DNA of 64,000 bases from NCBI RefSeq assembly GCF_014534745.1, contig NZ_JACVVP010000029.1, positions 1-64,000 of the forward strand. The letters are read 5' to 3'. Shown piece after piece: positions 36,773 to 43,821 of this stretch. Position 1 is the stretch's first letter. Each line of letters opens with the position of its first letter. The notes under the pieces are model-generated. The model did not search any database, was not told the DNA's origin, and worked only from the letters and a program-made list of their open reading frames with translations. Both the position numbers and the translations under genes were made by a program. Origin of the DNA: Flammeovirga sp. EKP202. GTDB taxonomy: Bacteria; Bacteroidota; Bacteroidia; Cytophagales; Flammeovirgaceae.

Positions 36773-37435
36773 ATGTTCGATAAGGAAAATTTAAAACAGG
36801 CCGCTATTGGGGCCGGAGCCGTAACGGTGGGTGCCATCGTGGGTAAAAAAGTACTCGGATACAGTGAGCAGCCTTTAGTTGCCGTTGCTGCAATTGTAGC
36901 CGGTGGATTAGCAGCATCAAAAGCAGACCGCAAGAATCCTTACCTTGCTCATTTAGGTACTGCTCTTGTAGCAGCAGGGGCAACTGGTTTTGTATCTAAC
37001 CCAAAAACAGTAGAAAAATTCCCATTCATGAAAAACTATCTAGGAGCACCAATAGCAGGTAATGCTGTTTCAGGATTAGATGGTCTTGGAAGCGGTGAAT
37101 TAGTCTATGGTCCTGATGGTCAGATGTACATGGTGGAAAGTCAGAATGGTATTTCCGGCAATCAGTTCCGTCAAGATGAACATGGTAATTTATTCCAGGT
37201 AGGAGGTTTACCAATGGGTTCATTAGATGATGATTTGGATGATCTTGATGGTTTAGGCGAAGCAGACATTGAAGATCTGACAGGTTTAGACTATGCGGAC
37301 GATCTTGAAGACCTAGACGGTTTAGGTGATCTTGACGATGAAGACGACCTTGACGGATTGGGAGAGATTGACGATTTAGACGAAGATCTTGATGGTCTGA
37401 ACGGGGAGGACGAAGCTATTATGGCAATGAGCTAA
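36773..37435 (+). CDS. Membrane protein with acidic Asp-Leu-Asp-Gly repeats
   Basis: 220 residues. Residues 8-75 are two or three Gly/Ala-rich hydrophobic helices. Then follows a module shared with both upstream proteins (GELVYGPDGQMYMVES; compare DEIVLESNGELY and KDIVLSDGQYFY). The last 65 residues are strongly acidic with repeated DLDGLG units, a tail able to bind calcium or the very basic partner proteins. It ends 130 bp before the capsid candidate, with a hairpin in between. Function unknown; virion membrane component is inferred. Confidence 0.7.
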   Translation: MFDKENLKQAAIGAGAVTVGAIVGKKVLGYSEQPLVAVAAIVAGGLAASKADRKNPYLAHLGTALVAAGATGFVSNPKTVEKFPFMKNYLGAPIAGNAVSGLDGLGSGELVYGPDGQMYMVESQNGISGNQFRQDEHGNLFQVGGLPMGSLDDDLDDLDGLGEADIEDLTGLDYADDLEDLDGLGDLDDEDDLDGLGEIDDLDEDLDGLNGEDEAIMAMS

Positions 37436-37486
37436 AGGTACTCCGATAACAAACAAAAAACACTCAAATCTCTATTCATACAAGCA

Positions 37487-37525
37487 AAGTAGGGTGAACT
37501 TAGTCACTTCACCTTACTTATTTTT
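37487..37525 (+). terminator. Strong hairpin ahead of the capsid-candidate gene
   Basis: AAGTAGGGTGAA (37487-37498) pairs with TTCACCTTACTT (37508-37519) through 12 bp including one G-T pair, followed by ATTTTTAAG. It separates the capsid candidate from the upstream operon, either ending transcription or protecting a downstream RNA. Confidence 0.75.
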
Positions 37526-37564
37526 AAGACTAACAAATTTCTAAAATTTTAAAGACCTATTATC

Positions 37565-38215
37565 ATGGCAGGTGTAAAAGTAGACACATCTAAAGAACAA
37601 CGTCACTTATTCAGAGCGGCAAAGAAAAAAGGCGTTATTTTCGAAGCAACGCGTAAAGAAATTTTAGCAGGAAATGCTAGATTCATGGAAGCCGATTTAT
37701 TGCACAGAGCAGAAATCACAACAGGTGCAGGTATTTACAACATCTTATTGTCCAACAACGATAAAGATGTAGGTGTTTCTGATTTACAAGGCAATATGAC
37801 TGATCCCGGTGTTAACATCGCTGTAGGTCGTGTGCGTATTGGTTATGCCAAAGTCAATGAGTTCATGGAAGACGGTGTAACTCAAAACCCAGAATATGCA
37901 ACTGCTACAGCTCAGAATGTTATCTATGATAACGCTTTGAAGGATATTCCAGTGGAACTTCGTCCTGCAAAATTGAAAGTGGTTCAAGACAATAAAACAT
38001 TATTCTCTCTTCCAGTAGAGCGATTTACCGTTGGTGCTGTATCATCAAAAGTGCAGGGTGAGGAGGATGTTTTAGCGTTACAGACTCCAATAATTTTAGC
38101 AGAACGTAAGGAGATCAAGATTCAACTTGAGTTCTCTCCTTCAAAGGAAATGCCTGATGGAGCAAAGCACTTCTTCGAAGTACGTTTCATGGGTGTACAA
38201 ACTGCTTCTAAGTAA
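37565..38215 (+). CDS. Candidate major capsid or major structural protein
   Basis: 216 residues with no recognised family. It begins with a basic helical arm (SKEQRHLFRAAKKKGVIFEA) and continues as a beta-rich protein: ITTGAGIYNILLSNN, NIAVGRVRIGYAK, KTLFSLPVERFTVGAV, VRFMGVQTASK. Isolation between two strong hairpins, with its own leader, suggests a separate and abundant transcript, as for many capsid genes. The size is smaller than a typical double jelly-roll capsid protein (about 260-320), so a single jelly roll or another fold is possible. Neighbours are small beta-rich proteins. The capsid call is inference. Confidence 0.5.
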   Translation: MAGVKVDTSKEQRHLFRAAKKKGVIFEATRKEILAGNARFMEADLLHRAEITTGAGIYNILLSNNDKDVGVSDLQGNMTDPGVNIAVGRVRIGYAKVNEFMEDGVTQNPEYATATAQNVIYDNALKDIPVELRPAKLKVVQDNKTLFSLPVERFTVGAVSSKVQGEEDVLALQTPIILAERKEIKIQLEFSPSKEMPDGAKHFFEVRFMGVQTASK

Positions 38216-38246
38216 GCATTTTTAAAATAGTTTGAAAGTTATAAAA

Positions 38247-38275
38247 AAGGAAAAGGGTTCTGCTCTTTTCCTTCT
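38247..38275 (+). terminator. Hairpin after the capsid candidate
   Basis: AAGGAAAAG (38247-38255) pairs perfectly with CTTTTCCTT (38265-38273) with a nine-base loop and a short T-rich tail. It may act as partial terminator, giving high capsid expression with read-through into the next genes. Confidence 0.75.
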
Positions 38276-38292
38276 TTACAAAATTTTGAAAT

Positions 38293-38700
38293 ATGGCAGA
38301 AAACAATCAAACAGTAAAGAAGGACAAGGAATATTTCTATCAGACACAGCATATTTCATTTCCTGACCAGCAACCAGCCGGAACACTGTATAAAGATATT
38401 GTTCTAAACAATGCTTATCAGCGTTGTGTAGGCATTGCATTATTTCCTATTACAGATGGCGGTCAGTCCTTTTTTAGAGTAGGGTTAGGAGATCAAAACC
38501 AAGATTACCTAAACAACATTCATTACAAAGCACTTGTTAGCAGTGAAGCATCTGGTTTGGAGGTTGATAAGCGATTTATGAAAGTGAATATTAAGGCAGA
38601 GGGGCATATTTTAAAACTCCGAACAGAAATTCAAAATCAGGTTACTTCTGAATTGTCTTATGACTTTATTCTTCTTTTAGAGAGAGATAAAAAAATGTAA
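38293..38700 (+). CDS. Small beta-rich structural-like protein
   Basis: 135 residues, not recognised. Alternating strand-like segments (CVGIALFPITDGGQSFFRV; LSYDFILLLERDKK) give a jelly-roll or beta-sandwich appearance. It is four bases from the next, similar small protein and directly after the capsid candidate, so penton, minor capsid or spike-base roles are plausible. Confidence 0.55.
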   Translation: MAENNQTVKKDKEYFYQTQHISFPDQQPAGTLYKDIVLNNAYQRCVGIALFPITDGGQSFFRVGLGDQNQDYLNNIHYKALVSSEASGLEVDKRFMKVNIKAEGHILKLRTEIQNQVTSELSYDFILLLERDKKM

Positions 38701-38703
38701 CCT

Positions 38704-38979
38704 ATGTCCAGAAAAGTAGAAATCGTAATGGACACGATGATTGAGGATAATCAAACCTTTTCACTCGATGGTTGTGTGGGTTTTTCTGTAGAGAATGCAG
38801 GAGTTACAGTAGCTCTTTTTGGTTATGATGGCAGTGGTAGGCCCTTTGATTTACCACCGGGGGAAACACGGGTTTTCCAACTTCCAAGTGGCTATGAGTT
38901 TCATAAAACGATGTCCGCACAGTTCAAGACAACCGGAAAAGGGTTGCTGAAGATTACCAAGTTTGTATTAAGTCTATAA
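38704..38979 (+). CDS. Small beta-rich structural-like protein
   Basis: 91 residues. The pattern VGFSVENAGVTVALFGYDG, then LPPGETRVFQLPSGYEF and LKITKFVLSL suggests a single beta-sandwich; the PPGE turn is common in viral and adhesin beta domains. It sits in a tight run of structural-looking genes. No family was recognised. Confidence 0.55.
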   Translation: MSRKVEIVMDTMIEDNQTFSLDGCVGFSVENAGVTVALFGYDGSGRPFDLPPGETRVFQLPSGYEFHKTMSAQFKTTGKGLLKITKFVLSL

Positions 38980-38989
38980 TTGAATAAAA

Positions 38990-40231
38990 ATGTTAGGTGG
39001 AGTAGGACAAAAATTATCACTGAATAAAATTACGGAATCAACTGAACCAACAAGGGTTGCAGTTAGTGACGGTACTTTTGTTTATCCTCCTATTCACCCT
39101 AAAAGGACTTATGTCATTCCTGAGAAAACATTGCTTCTGGATTGTCAGGCCAAAGAGTATTTTGAGTTTGAGACATTGTATAATGATGCAATTGATATAG
39201 AGTTTTTCAGACTTAATGCAGGATCGAGAGCCAAGCTATACATTTACAGAAATACAAGTGCTGATTTAGTTATCGCTTTTGATAAAATCATTTATGGTCC
39301 TTCACAATCATTGAGGGTGAAAGGTGGTAAATCAGTTTACATCATTGAAGTAGAGGCAATCAGAGACCCTTCCATTGATCAATCCATTCGATATATCGTA
39401 AAAATAGACGGTCAGCGTTACCAGTCATCCGGTGTTTTCCATACCACAATTGGCATTCCCACTTTAGAAGATTTCGGCAGTATTCCAAAAGGTACACCAG
39501 CTGAAGAAGTTATTGGTTTAACCGTCAATGAACTGTTTGAAAAAAGGCTTTGGAAACCATCACCAGCCCCAAGTTTCTACCCTCCAAGTATTTCACTTTC
39601 TCCGGGGGGAAAAACAGTAGAAGAAGGATCAAAAATTGAAGTAAATTTCACTTCAACCTATAATAAAAAGGATGCCGGAGCTGATTATGGGGCAACATTA
39701 CTTTACCAGAATGGTATTTATTTGGGAAATGTACCTGGTACTTTCCGTGTAGATATTTTTGGACGTAATGAGTTCCGAGCAAAGAAGTCTTATCTTCAAG
39801 GGGGAGGATTCAAAACATCAACAGATGGCATTAAATGGCCCAATACCATTAAAGCAGGAACCGTACAGTCTTCTACTGTAGTGATACAGGGGCAAAGGGG
39901 TGTTTTCTTCGGGGCAATGGGTCATATGCCACAGTCAAGTGAAGACATTAGACAGCTGGAACTTTTACTGGATGGCAAGAAAAACCAAAGAATTGCCCTA
40001 AATACAGCATGGAAGGAACAGTATCTAGTTTTTGCTTATCCAGCTACTTACGGTAAACTAAGCCTTATTACTTATGAGGAAGGTCTTGGAGCGAATGTTC
40101 TTGGAACATTTGGTAATATTCAAATTGATGTTCTGGATGCATCTCTTGCTAACCCAAAAAAATATGAAGTGTATGTTACCAAAGGTGTATTACTATACAA
40201 TGAACTGGTGCATTACAATTTCCAATTTTAA
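38990..40231 (+). CDS. Spike/fibre-like protein A
   Basis: 413 residues. The N-terminal 150 residues are beta-rich (YVIPEKTLLLDCQAKEYF; SLRVKGGKSVYIIEVEAI). From about 155 onward (PTLEDFGSIPKGTPAEEV, LFEKRLWKPSPAPSF) it closely matches the next protein to its end (LLYNELVHYNFQF versus LLYSENVQYEFQF). The G-I/S-x-KGT-x-x-x-x-V-x-GLTVNELFEK segment is like a linker seen in receptor-binding and fibre proteins of Bacteroidota phages. A surface-exposed adhesin or spike role is likely. Confidence 0.65.
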   Translation: MLGGVGQKLSLNKITESTEPTRVAVSDGTFVYPPIHPKRTYVIPEKTLLLDCQAKEYFEFETLYNDAIDIEFFRLNAGSRAKLYIYRNTSADLVIAFDKIIYGPSQSLRVKGGKSVYIIEVEAIRDPSIDQSIRYIVKIDGQRYQSSGVFHTTIGIPTLEDFGSIPKGTPAEEVIGLTVNELFEKRLWKPSPAPSFYPPSISLSPGGKTVEEGSKIEVNFTSTYNKKDAGADYGATLLYQNGIYLGNVPGTFRVDIFGRNEFRAKKSYLQGGGFKTSTDGIKWPNTIKAGTVQSSTVVIQGQRGVFFGAMGHMPQSSEDIRQLELLLDGKKNQRIALNTAWKEQYLVFAYPATYGKLSLITYEEGLGANVLGTFGNIQIDVLDASLANPKKYEVYVTKGVLLYNELVHYNFQF

Positions 40232-40253
40232 TAAACCCAAAACATAATAAAAA

Positions 40254-41297
40254 ATGCCTAATTTTTTAGCTTTTCCTCAAGGTTTTGATGTTCTACATGA
40301 TGGACCTATTGACAGTAGAAATACTGTTGAAACCTTAGAGGAATTGAATAATTTCTCAGCTGCAGTCCGATATGAAGGTATGCAGGTGTATGTAAAAGAA
40401 GTAGGTGATGTGTATATCTTGAAAGGGGGTATTCTCAATGCCAACTGGGAGAAATTCGCACCTAAGCCAGCTGAAGGTGAAGGAGGTGAGATTGATGCCT
40501 CTTTTGACACTGACAAAACCACACCAACCTTAGTTGAGGTGGGAGGTATTGCCAAAGGTACCTCTGTTGCGGACCTCGCAGGGAAGCCTATCACCGATAT
40601 TATTGAGCTGATGCTTTGGAAACCTTCACCGGCTCCCAACTTCTCACAGCCTAAAATTTTATTATCTCCAACTTCTCAGACAGTAGAGGAAGGAGAAGAG
40701 TTAACTATTGATTTTTCAGCATCATATATTAAAAATGATGCAGGTGATCAGGTAGGAGCCGCACGATTATTATTCAACGGTTCGTATCAAGATACTTTGC
40801 CGAATGACTTTACATTCAATGCTTTTGGTCGTAATGAGTTTCAAGCTGAAGTGGATCATCAAGCAGGTACAGCAACCAAAACTACTGAAGACGGTGTGGT
40901 ATGGCCTAACACAATTCAGGCCGATACAATCACTTCATCAAAAGTAGTATTCCAAGGTCAAAGAGCAATGTTCTACGGTGCTGTTGATACAGACCCAGTG
41001 ATTTCAGATGATATTAGACCTTTACTTAAAATCATTACAGGAAAGAGTAACAAAAAGCTTAATATTTTAAGCAGCTATGCAGGTAAGTATTTTGTATTTG
41101 CTTATCCAGCTACTTACGGTAAACTTTCATTTGTGAAATACATTGAAGGCTTGGGAGCGAATGTATTAGGCACCTTCAAAAATATGCAAATTGATGTTGC
41201 TGATGCTAGTTTGGGTAATGAGATTGAGTATGAAGTTTATGTCACGACATCACCTTTATTGTATTCAGAAAATGTACAATATGAATTCCAATTTTAA
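40254..41297 (+). CDS. Spike/fibre-like protein B
   Basis: 347 residues in two modules. The first, about 1-75 (FPQGFDVLHDGPIDSR, RYEGMQVYVKEVGDVYIL, LNANWEKF), is a short phage fibre-type attachment module shared with the next gene. The second, about 80-347 (VGGIAKGTSVADLAG; LMLWKPSPAPNFSQP), is shared with spike A. The protein therefore links both neighbours by shared modules, the mosaic pattern expected of receptor-binding proteins. Confidence 0.7.
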   Translation: MPNFLAFPQGFDVLHDGPIDSRNTVETLEELNNFSAAVRYEGMQVYVKEVGDVYILKGGILNANWEKFAPKPAEGEGGEIDASFDTDKTTPTLVEVGGIAKGTSVADLAGKPITDIIELMLWKPSPAPNFSQPKILLSPTSQTVEEGEELTIDFSASYIKNDAGDQVGAARLLFNGSYQDTLPNDFTFNAFGRNEFQAEVDHQAGTATKTTEDGVVWPNTIQADTITSSKVVFQGQRAMFYGAVDTDPVISDDIRPLLKIITGKSNKKLNILSSYAGKYFVFAYPATYGKLSFVKYIEGLGANVLGTFKNMQIDVADASLGNEIEYEVYVTTSPLLYSENVQYEFQF

Positions 41298-41336
41298 CTT
41301 AAAAATCAATCAATAACCGATTAAACTAACATAATT

Positions 41337-42023
41337 ATGTCAAATAAAACTTCGATACAATTTCCAGAATCATTTGAGGTTCTAAAAAATGGCCCGATTG
41401 ACAATAGGAGTACTTTCCTTACTATTGCAGGAAGAGATGCTCTTCAAGCAGGACAAAGGTATGAAGGTATGCTTACCTATGTCTCGGAAACGAAACAGTT
41501 CTATTATTTAGGAAACGGACTTACAAATGCAGACTGGAAAGTCTTTAATACTGAGAATAATGGAGGAGGATCCTGGAACAAAATCAAACTTCCTTCAAAG
41601 AATAACTTTGTATTGAAAACAACTGAAAATACCTCTAATGAATATGTTGATCCTGGTAAACCAGATTACCCTAAAGGTGTTTTCAAGGTGAGACTTGAGA
41701 TTTTAGGAACAGAATATAATGGTGTTTGTTTTGCTCAGTACGATGCGATTTTTTTCCATGGTGAAATTGATTACCAAGGTAATTTAGATTCACATATTAC
41801 ACTTATTCCAGTCACTCCTTTGGAACAAGCACTTAGAGATTCATACAGTGGAGGGGCTTTAGCTCCATTTTATAAACTGCCTGAAACTATCGGTGATTAT
41901 GAAGGTGGTGTTGGTTTTGAGCTTAATGATGGTGTAAATGTTGATTCAGAGGATGCATACCTTTACTATCCATCAGAAGTAGGTGAATTAGTAGCAGAAG
42001 TTCAAACGGACCCAGGGCCATAA
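41337..42023 (+). CDS. Spike/fibre-like protein C
   Basis: 228 residues. The N-terminal module (FPESFEVLKNGPIDNRST; RYEGMLTYVSETKQFYYL; LTNADWKVF) matches spike B. The remainder (about 85-228) is unrelated to A and B and ends in an acidic stretch. Different tips on one base module suggest alternative receptor-binding proteins. Confidence 0.65.
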   Translation: MSNKTSIQFPESFEVLKNGPIDNRSTFLTIAGRDALQAGQRYEGMLTYVSETKQFYYLGNGLTNADWKVFNTENNGGGSWNKIKLPSKNNFVLKTTENTSNEYVDPGKPDYPKGVFKVRLEILGTEYNGVCFAQYDAIFFHGEIDYQGNLDSHITLIPVTPLEQALRDSYSGGALAPFYKLPETIGDYEGGVGFELNDGVNVDSEDAYLYYPSEVGELVAEVQTDPGP

Positions 42024-42028
42024 ATTGA

Positions 42029-43462
42029 ATGATCTACTATATTAATTTATCATCAAGATCTGATAAAAATGAGTTTATGCTTAGCCAGCCAGCTGAGCAT
42101 AAACTTTTTCGTATTGAAGCAAATCAAAGTATTTCAGACAGTGGAATAAAGATCAATGAGAAGTATTCTTATCAGGATGAAATGTATTTATGTTTGTCTT
42201 CCCATATCAAAGCAATGAAAAAAGGGACGAGTTCATTAGAACCGTTCTTCTGGATTGCTGAGGATGATGTTGTTCTCCCTAGTGAATCAGATCTAGCTCT
42301 TCTACTAAAGGAAAAACCCGAAGATGCAGAAGTCATACAATGCTGTGCTATTTCAAATTATGCAGTAAGTAGAGGAAAAGAAGAATTGAAAAAGGGAAAT
42401 CTTTTCTTTGAATGGGTAAATGCTTATAAGTCAACGGCATTTTATGGTATTACAAGAGAAGCTGCATTGAAGTTTATTGATAAATTTGGAGATTTTGATT
42501 TTTCTGAAACAGAAAAGATATATCCTGATTTCTTGATTTATGATGAATTGAAAACATACACTACTTCTTATCCATTTGCGGTTACTGATACAACTTTTGA
42601 CAGTGATATTGTCCATAAAATAAGGGAAGGGTTTATTTCCCCAACCTTACAGGCTATTGAATTCCAAGAGAAAGGAAGAGTGCTTGTTGACTTATTCAAA
42701 TTGAAAGGTAAAAAGGTCTACTATATTCAGAACATTGGTAATGCTGGGGATGCTCTGATTAATCAGTCCACTTTTGATTACTTTGAATTAATTGGTCTTG
42801 ATTATGAAGTGATCAACTGGTATGATGCCCGTAATTTGAAGGAGGAAATTATTATTTATGGTGGAGGAGGTAGCTTAGTTCGTTATTATTCTCATTGCAA
42901 GCGAGCTTTAGAGGGAATCATTCACTGTAATCAGATGATTCTTCTTCCATGCACAGTTGAAGGGCATGAAGATTTTTTAAGGTCAGCGGGGTCCAATTTG
43001 ACAATTTATTGCAGGGAAAGGATCTCTTATGACTATCTGAAAAAAATAAATCATAAGATCAATGTGTTTATGAGTGAGGATATGGCCTTACGATACGAGA
43101 GTAATGCTTTCACTAAAGCAAATTCAAAAAAGGTATTAAAGGTATTCCGGGAAGGTGTAGAAGGAATTAGCAGAAAGCCATGCAATGATATATCCGTCAC
43201 ATTGAACAATGCGGACTGGTGGCGAAGTGCAAACTGTAAAAGTGTGGTGGATTCTTTTTTCAATTATATCAATGAGTACCAGGAAGTACATACTAACAGA
43301 CTACATGTAGCCATTGCTGCATCTTTATTAGACAAAGAAGTTACTCTTTATGATGGGAGTTACTACAAGAATAGAGCAGTGTATGAATTTAGTTTATCAA
43401 ATAACCCAAAAATTAAAATAGAAGATGGATATAAAAAAAGCTCTAGCACAACTGTTTGCTGA
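42029..43462 (+). CDS. Fused GT25-like glycosyltransferase and polysaccharide pyruvyl transferase
   Basis: 477 residues. The N-terminal 200 residues follow glycosyltransferase family 25 order: IYYINLSSRSDKN, LCLSSHIKAMKK, then FFWIAEDDVVLPSE with the metal-binding acidic pair, and AFYGITREAALKFID. From about 230 the protein follows the polysaccharide pyruvyl transferase family: YYIQNIGNAGDALINQSTF, EIIIYGGGGSLVRYY, LPCTVEGHE, YCRERISYDYL, and HTNRLHVAIAASLL with its conserved His. Together it could add and pyruvylate a sugar on the host envelope or on virion proteins. It lies five bases after spike C and overlaps the next gene by 38 bases. Confidence 0.8.
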   Translation: MIYYINLSSRSDKNEFMLSQPAEHKLFRIEANQSISDSGIKINEKYSYQDEMYLCLSSHIKAMKKGTSSLEPFFWIAEDDVVLPSESDLALLLKEKPEDAEVIQCCAISNYAVSRGKEELKKGNLFFEWVNAYKSTAFYGITREAALKFIDKFGDFDFSETEKIYPDFLIYDELKTYTTSYPFAVTDTTFDSDIVHKIREGFISPTLQAIEFQEKGRVLVDLFKLKGKKVYYIQNIGNAGDALINQSTFDYFELIGLDYEVINWYDARNLKEEIIIYGGGGSLVRYYSHCKRALEGIIHCNQMILLPCTVEGHEDFLRSAGSNLTIYCRERISYDYLKKINHKINVFMSEDMALRYESNAFTKANSKKVLKVFREGVEGISRKPCNDISVTLNNADWWRSANCKSVVDSFFNYINEYQEVHTNRLHVAIAASLLDKEVTLYDGSYYKNRAVYEFSLSNNPKIKIEDGYKKSSSTTVC

Positions 43463-43694
43463 TATACTCGGTTATGCATCTGTTGCAGTAACAGCAACTA
43501 CCCACATTAGTTTTTTAGGCGAATTTCGTGATGGAAATATTACAGCTCATGATCTTTATGTTCTTTTTGGGTTAGTGTGGTTATTCTTCAAAGTGATCAA
43601 AGAATATAAGGAGTTGTTTATTAAGGATAATTCTAAACCCGTTAATGAAGAGAAATCTATGGAATCGACTTCACGAAAAGAACAAAAACATTAA
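43425..43694 (+). CDS. Small membrane protein, possible holin
   Basis: 89 residues. Two moderately hydrophobic segments (ILGYASVAVTATTHISFLG; DLYVLFGLVWLFFKVI) are followed by a charged tail (KEYKELFIKDNSKP, ending KEQKH). This matches the general shape of small phage holins, but no family was identified. The start overlaps the preceding gene by 38 bases in another frame. Confidence 0.5.
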   Translation: MDIKKALAQLFADILGYASVAVTATTHISFLGEFRDGNITAHDLYVLFGLVWLFFKVIKEYKELFIKDNSKPVNEEKSMESTSRKEQKH

Positions 43695-43696
43695 AG

Positions 43697-43736
43697 TAGA
43701 TCAAAAATATTGAAATAGGAAAGTATCACTTTTCTA
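43697..43736. promoter_or_regulatory. TAGATCAAA motif and hairpin upstream of the basic-protein gene
   Basis: TAGATCAAA (43697-43705) repeats the motif found before 33440. Just after it, TAGGAAAGT (43716-43724) pairs with ACTTTTCTA (43728-43736) with one G-T pair. This 127-bp gap probably holds a new promoter for the second half of the late region. Confidence 0.4.
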
Positions 43737-43821
43737 CTACTACTCGTCTGATTAAAATTGCTTTATGAATAAAAGATTTAGAGTGTATGAAGTAATTTAT
43801 TCACAATAAAGTAATCCAGTA

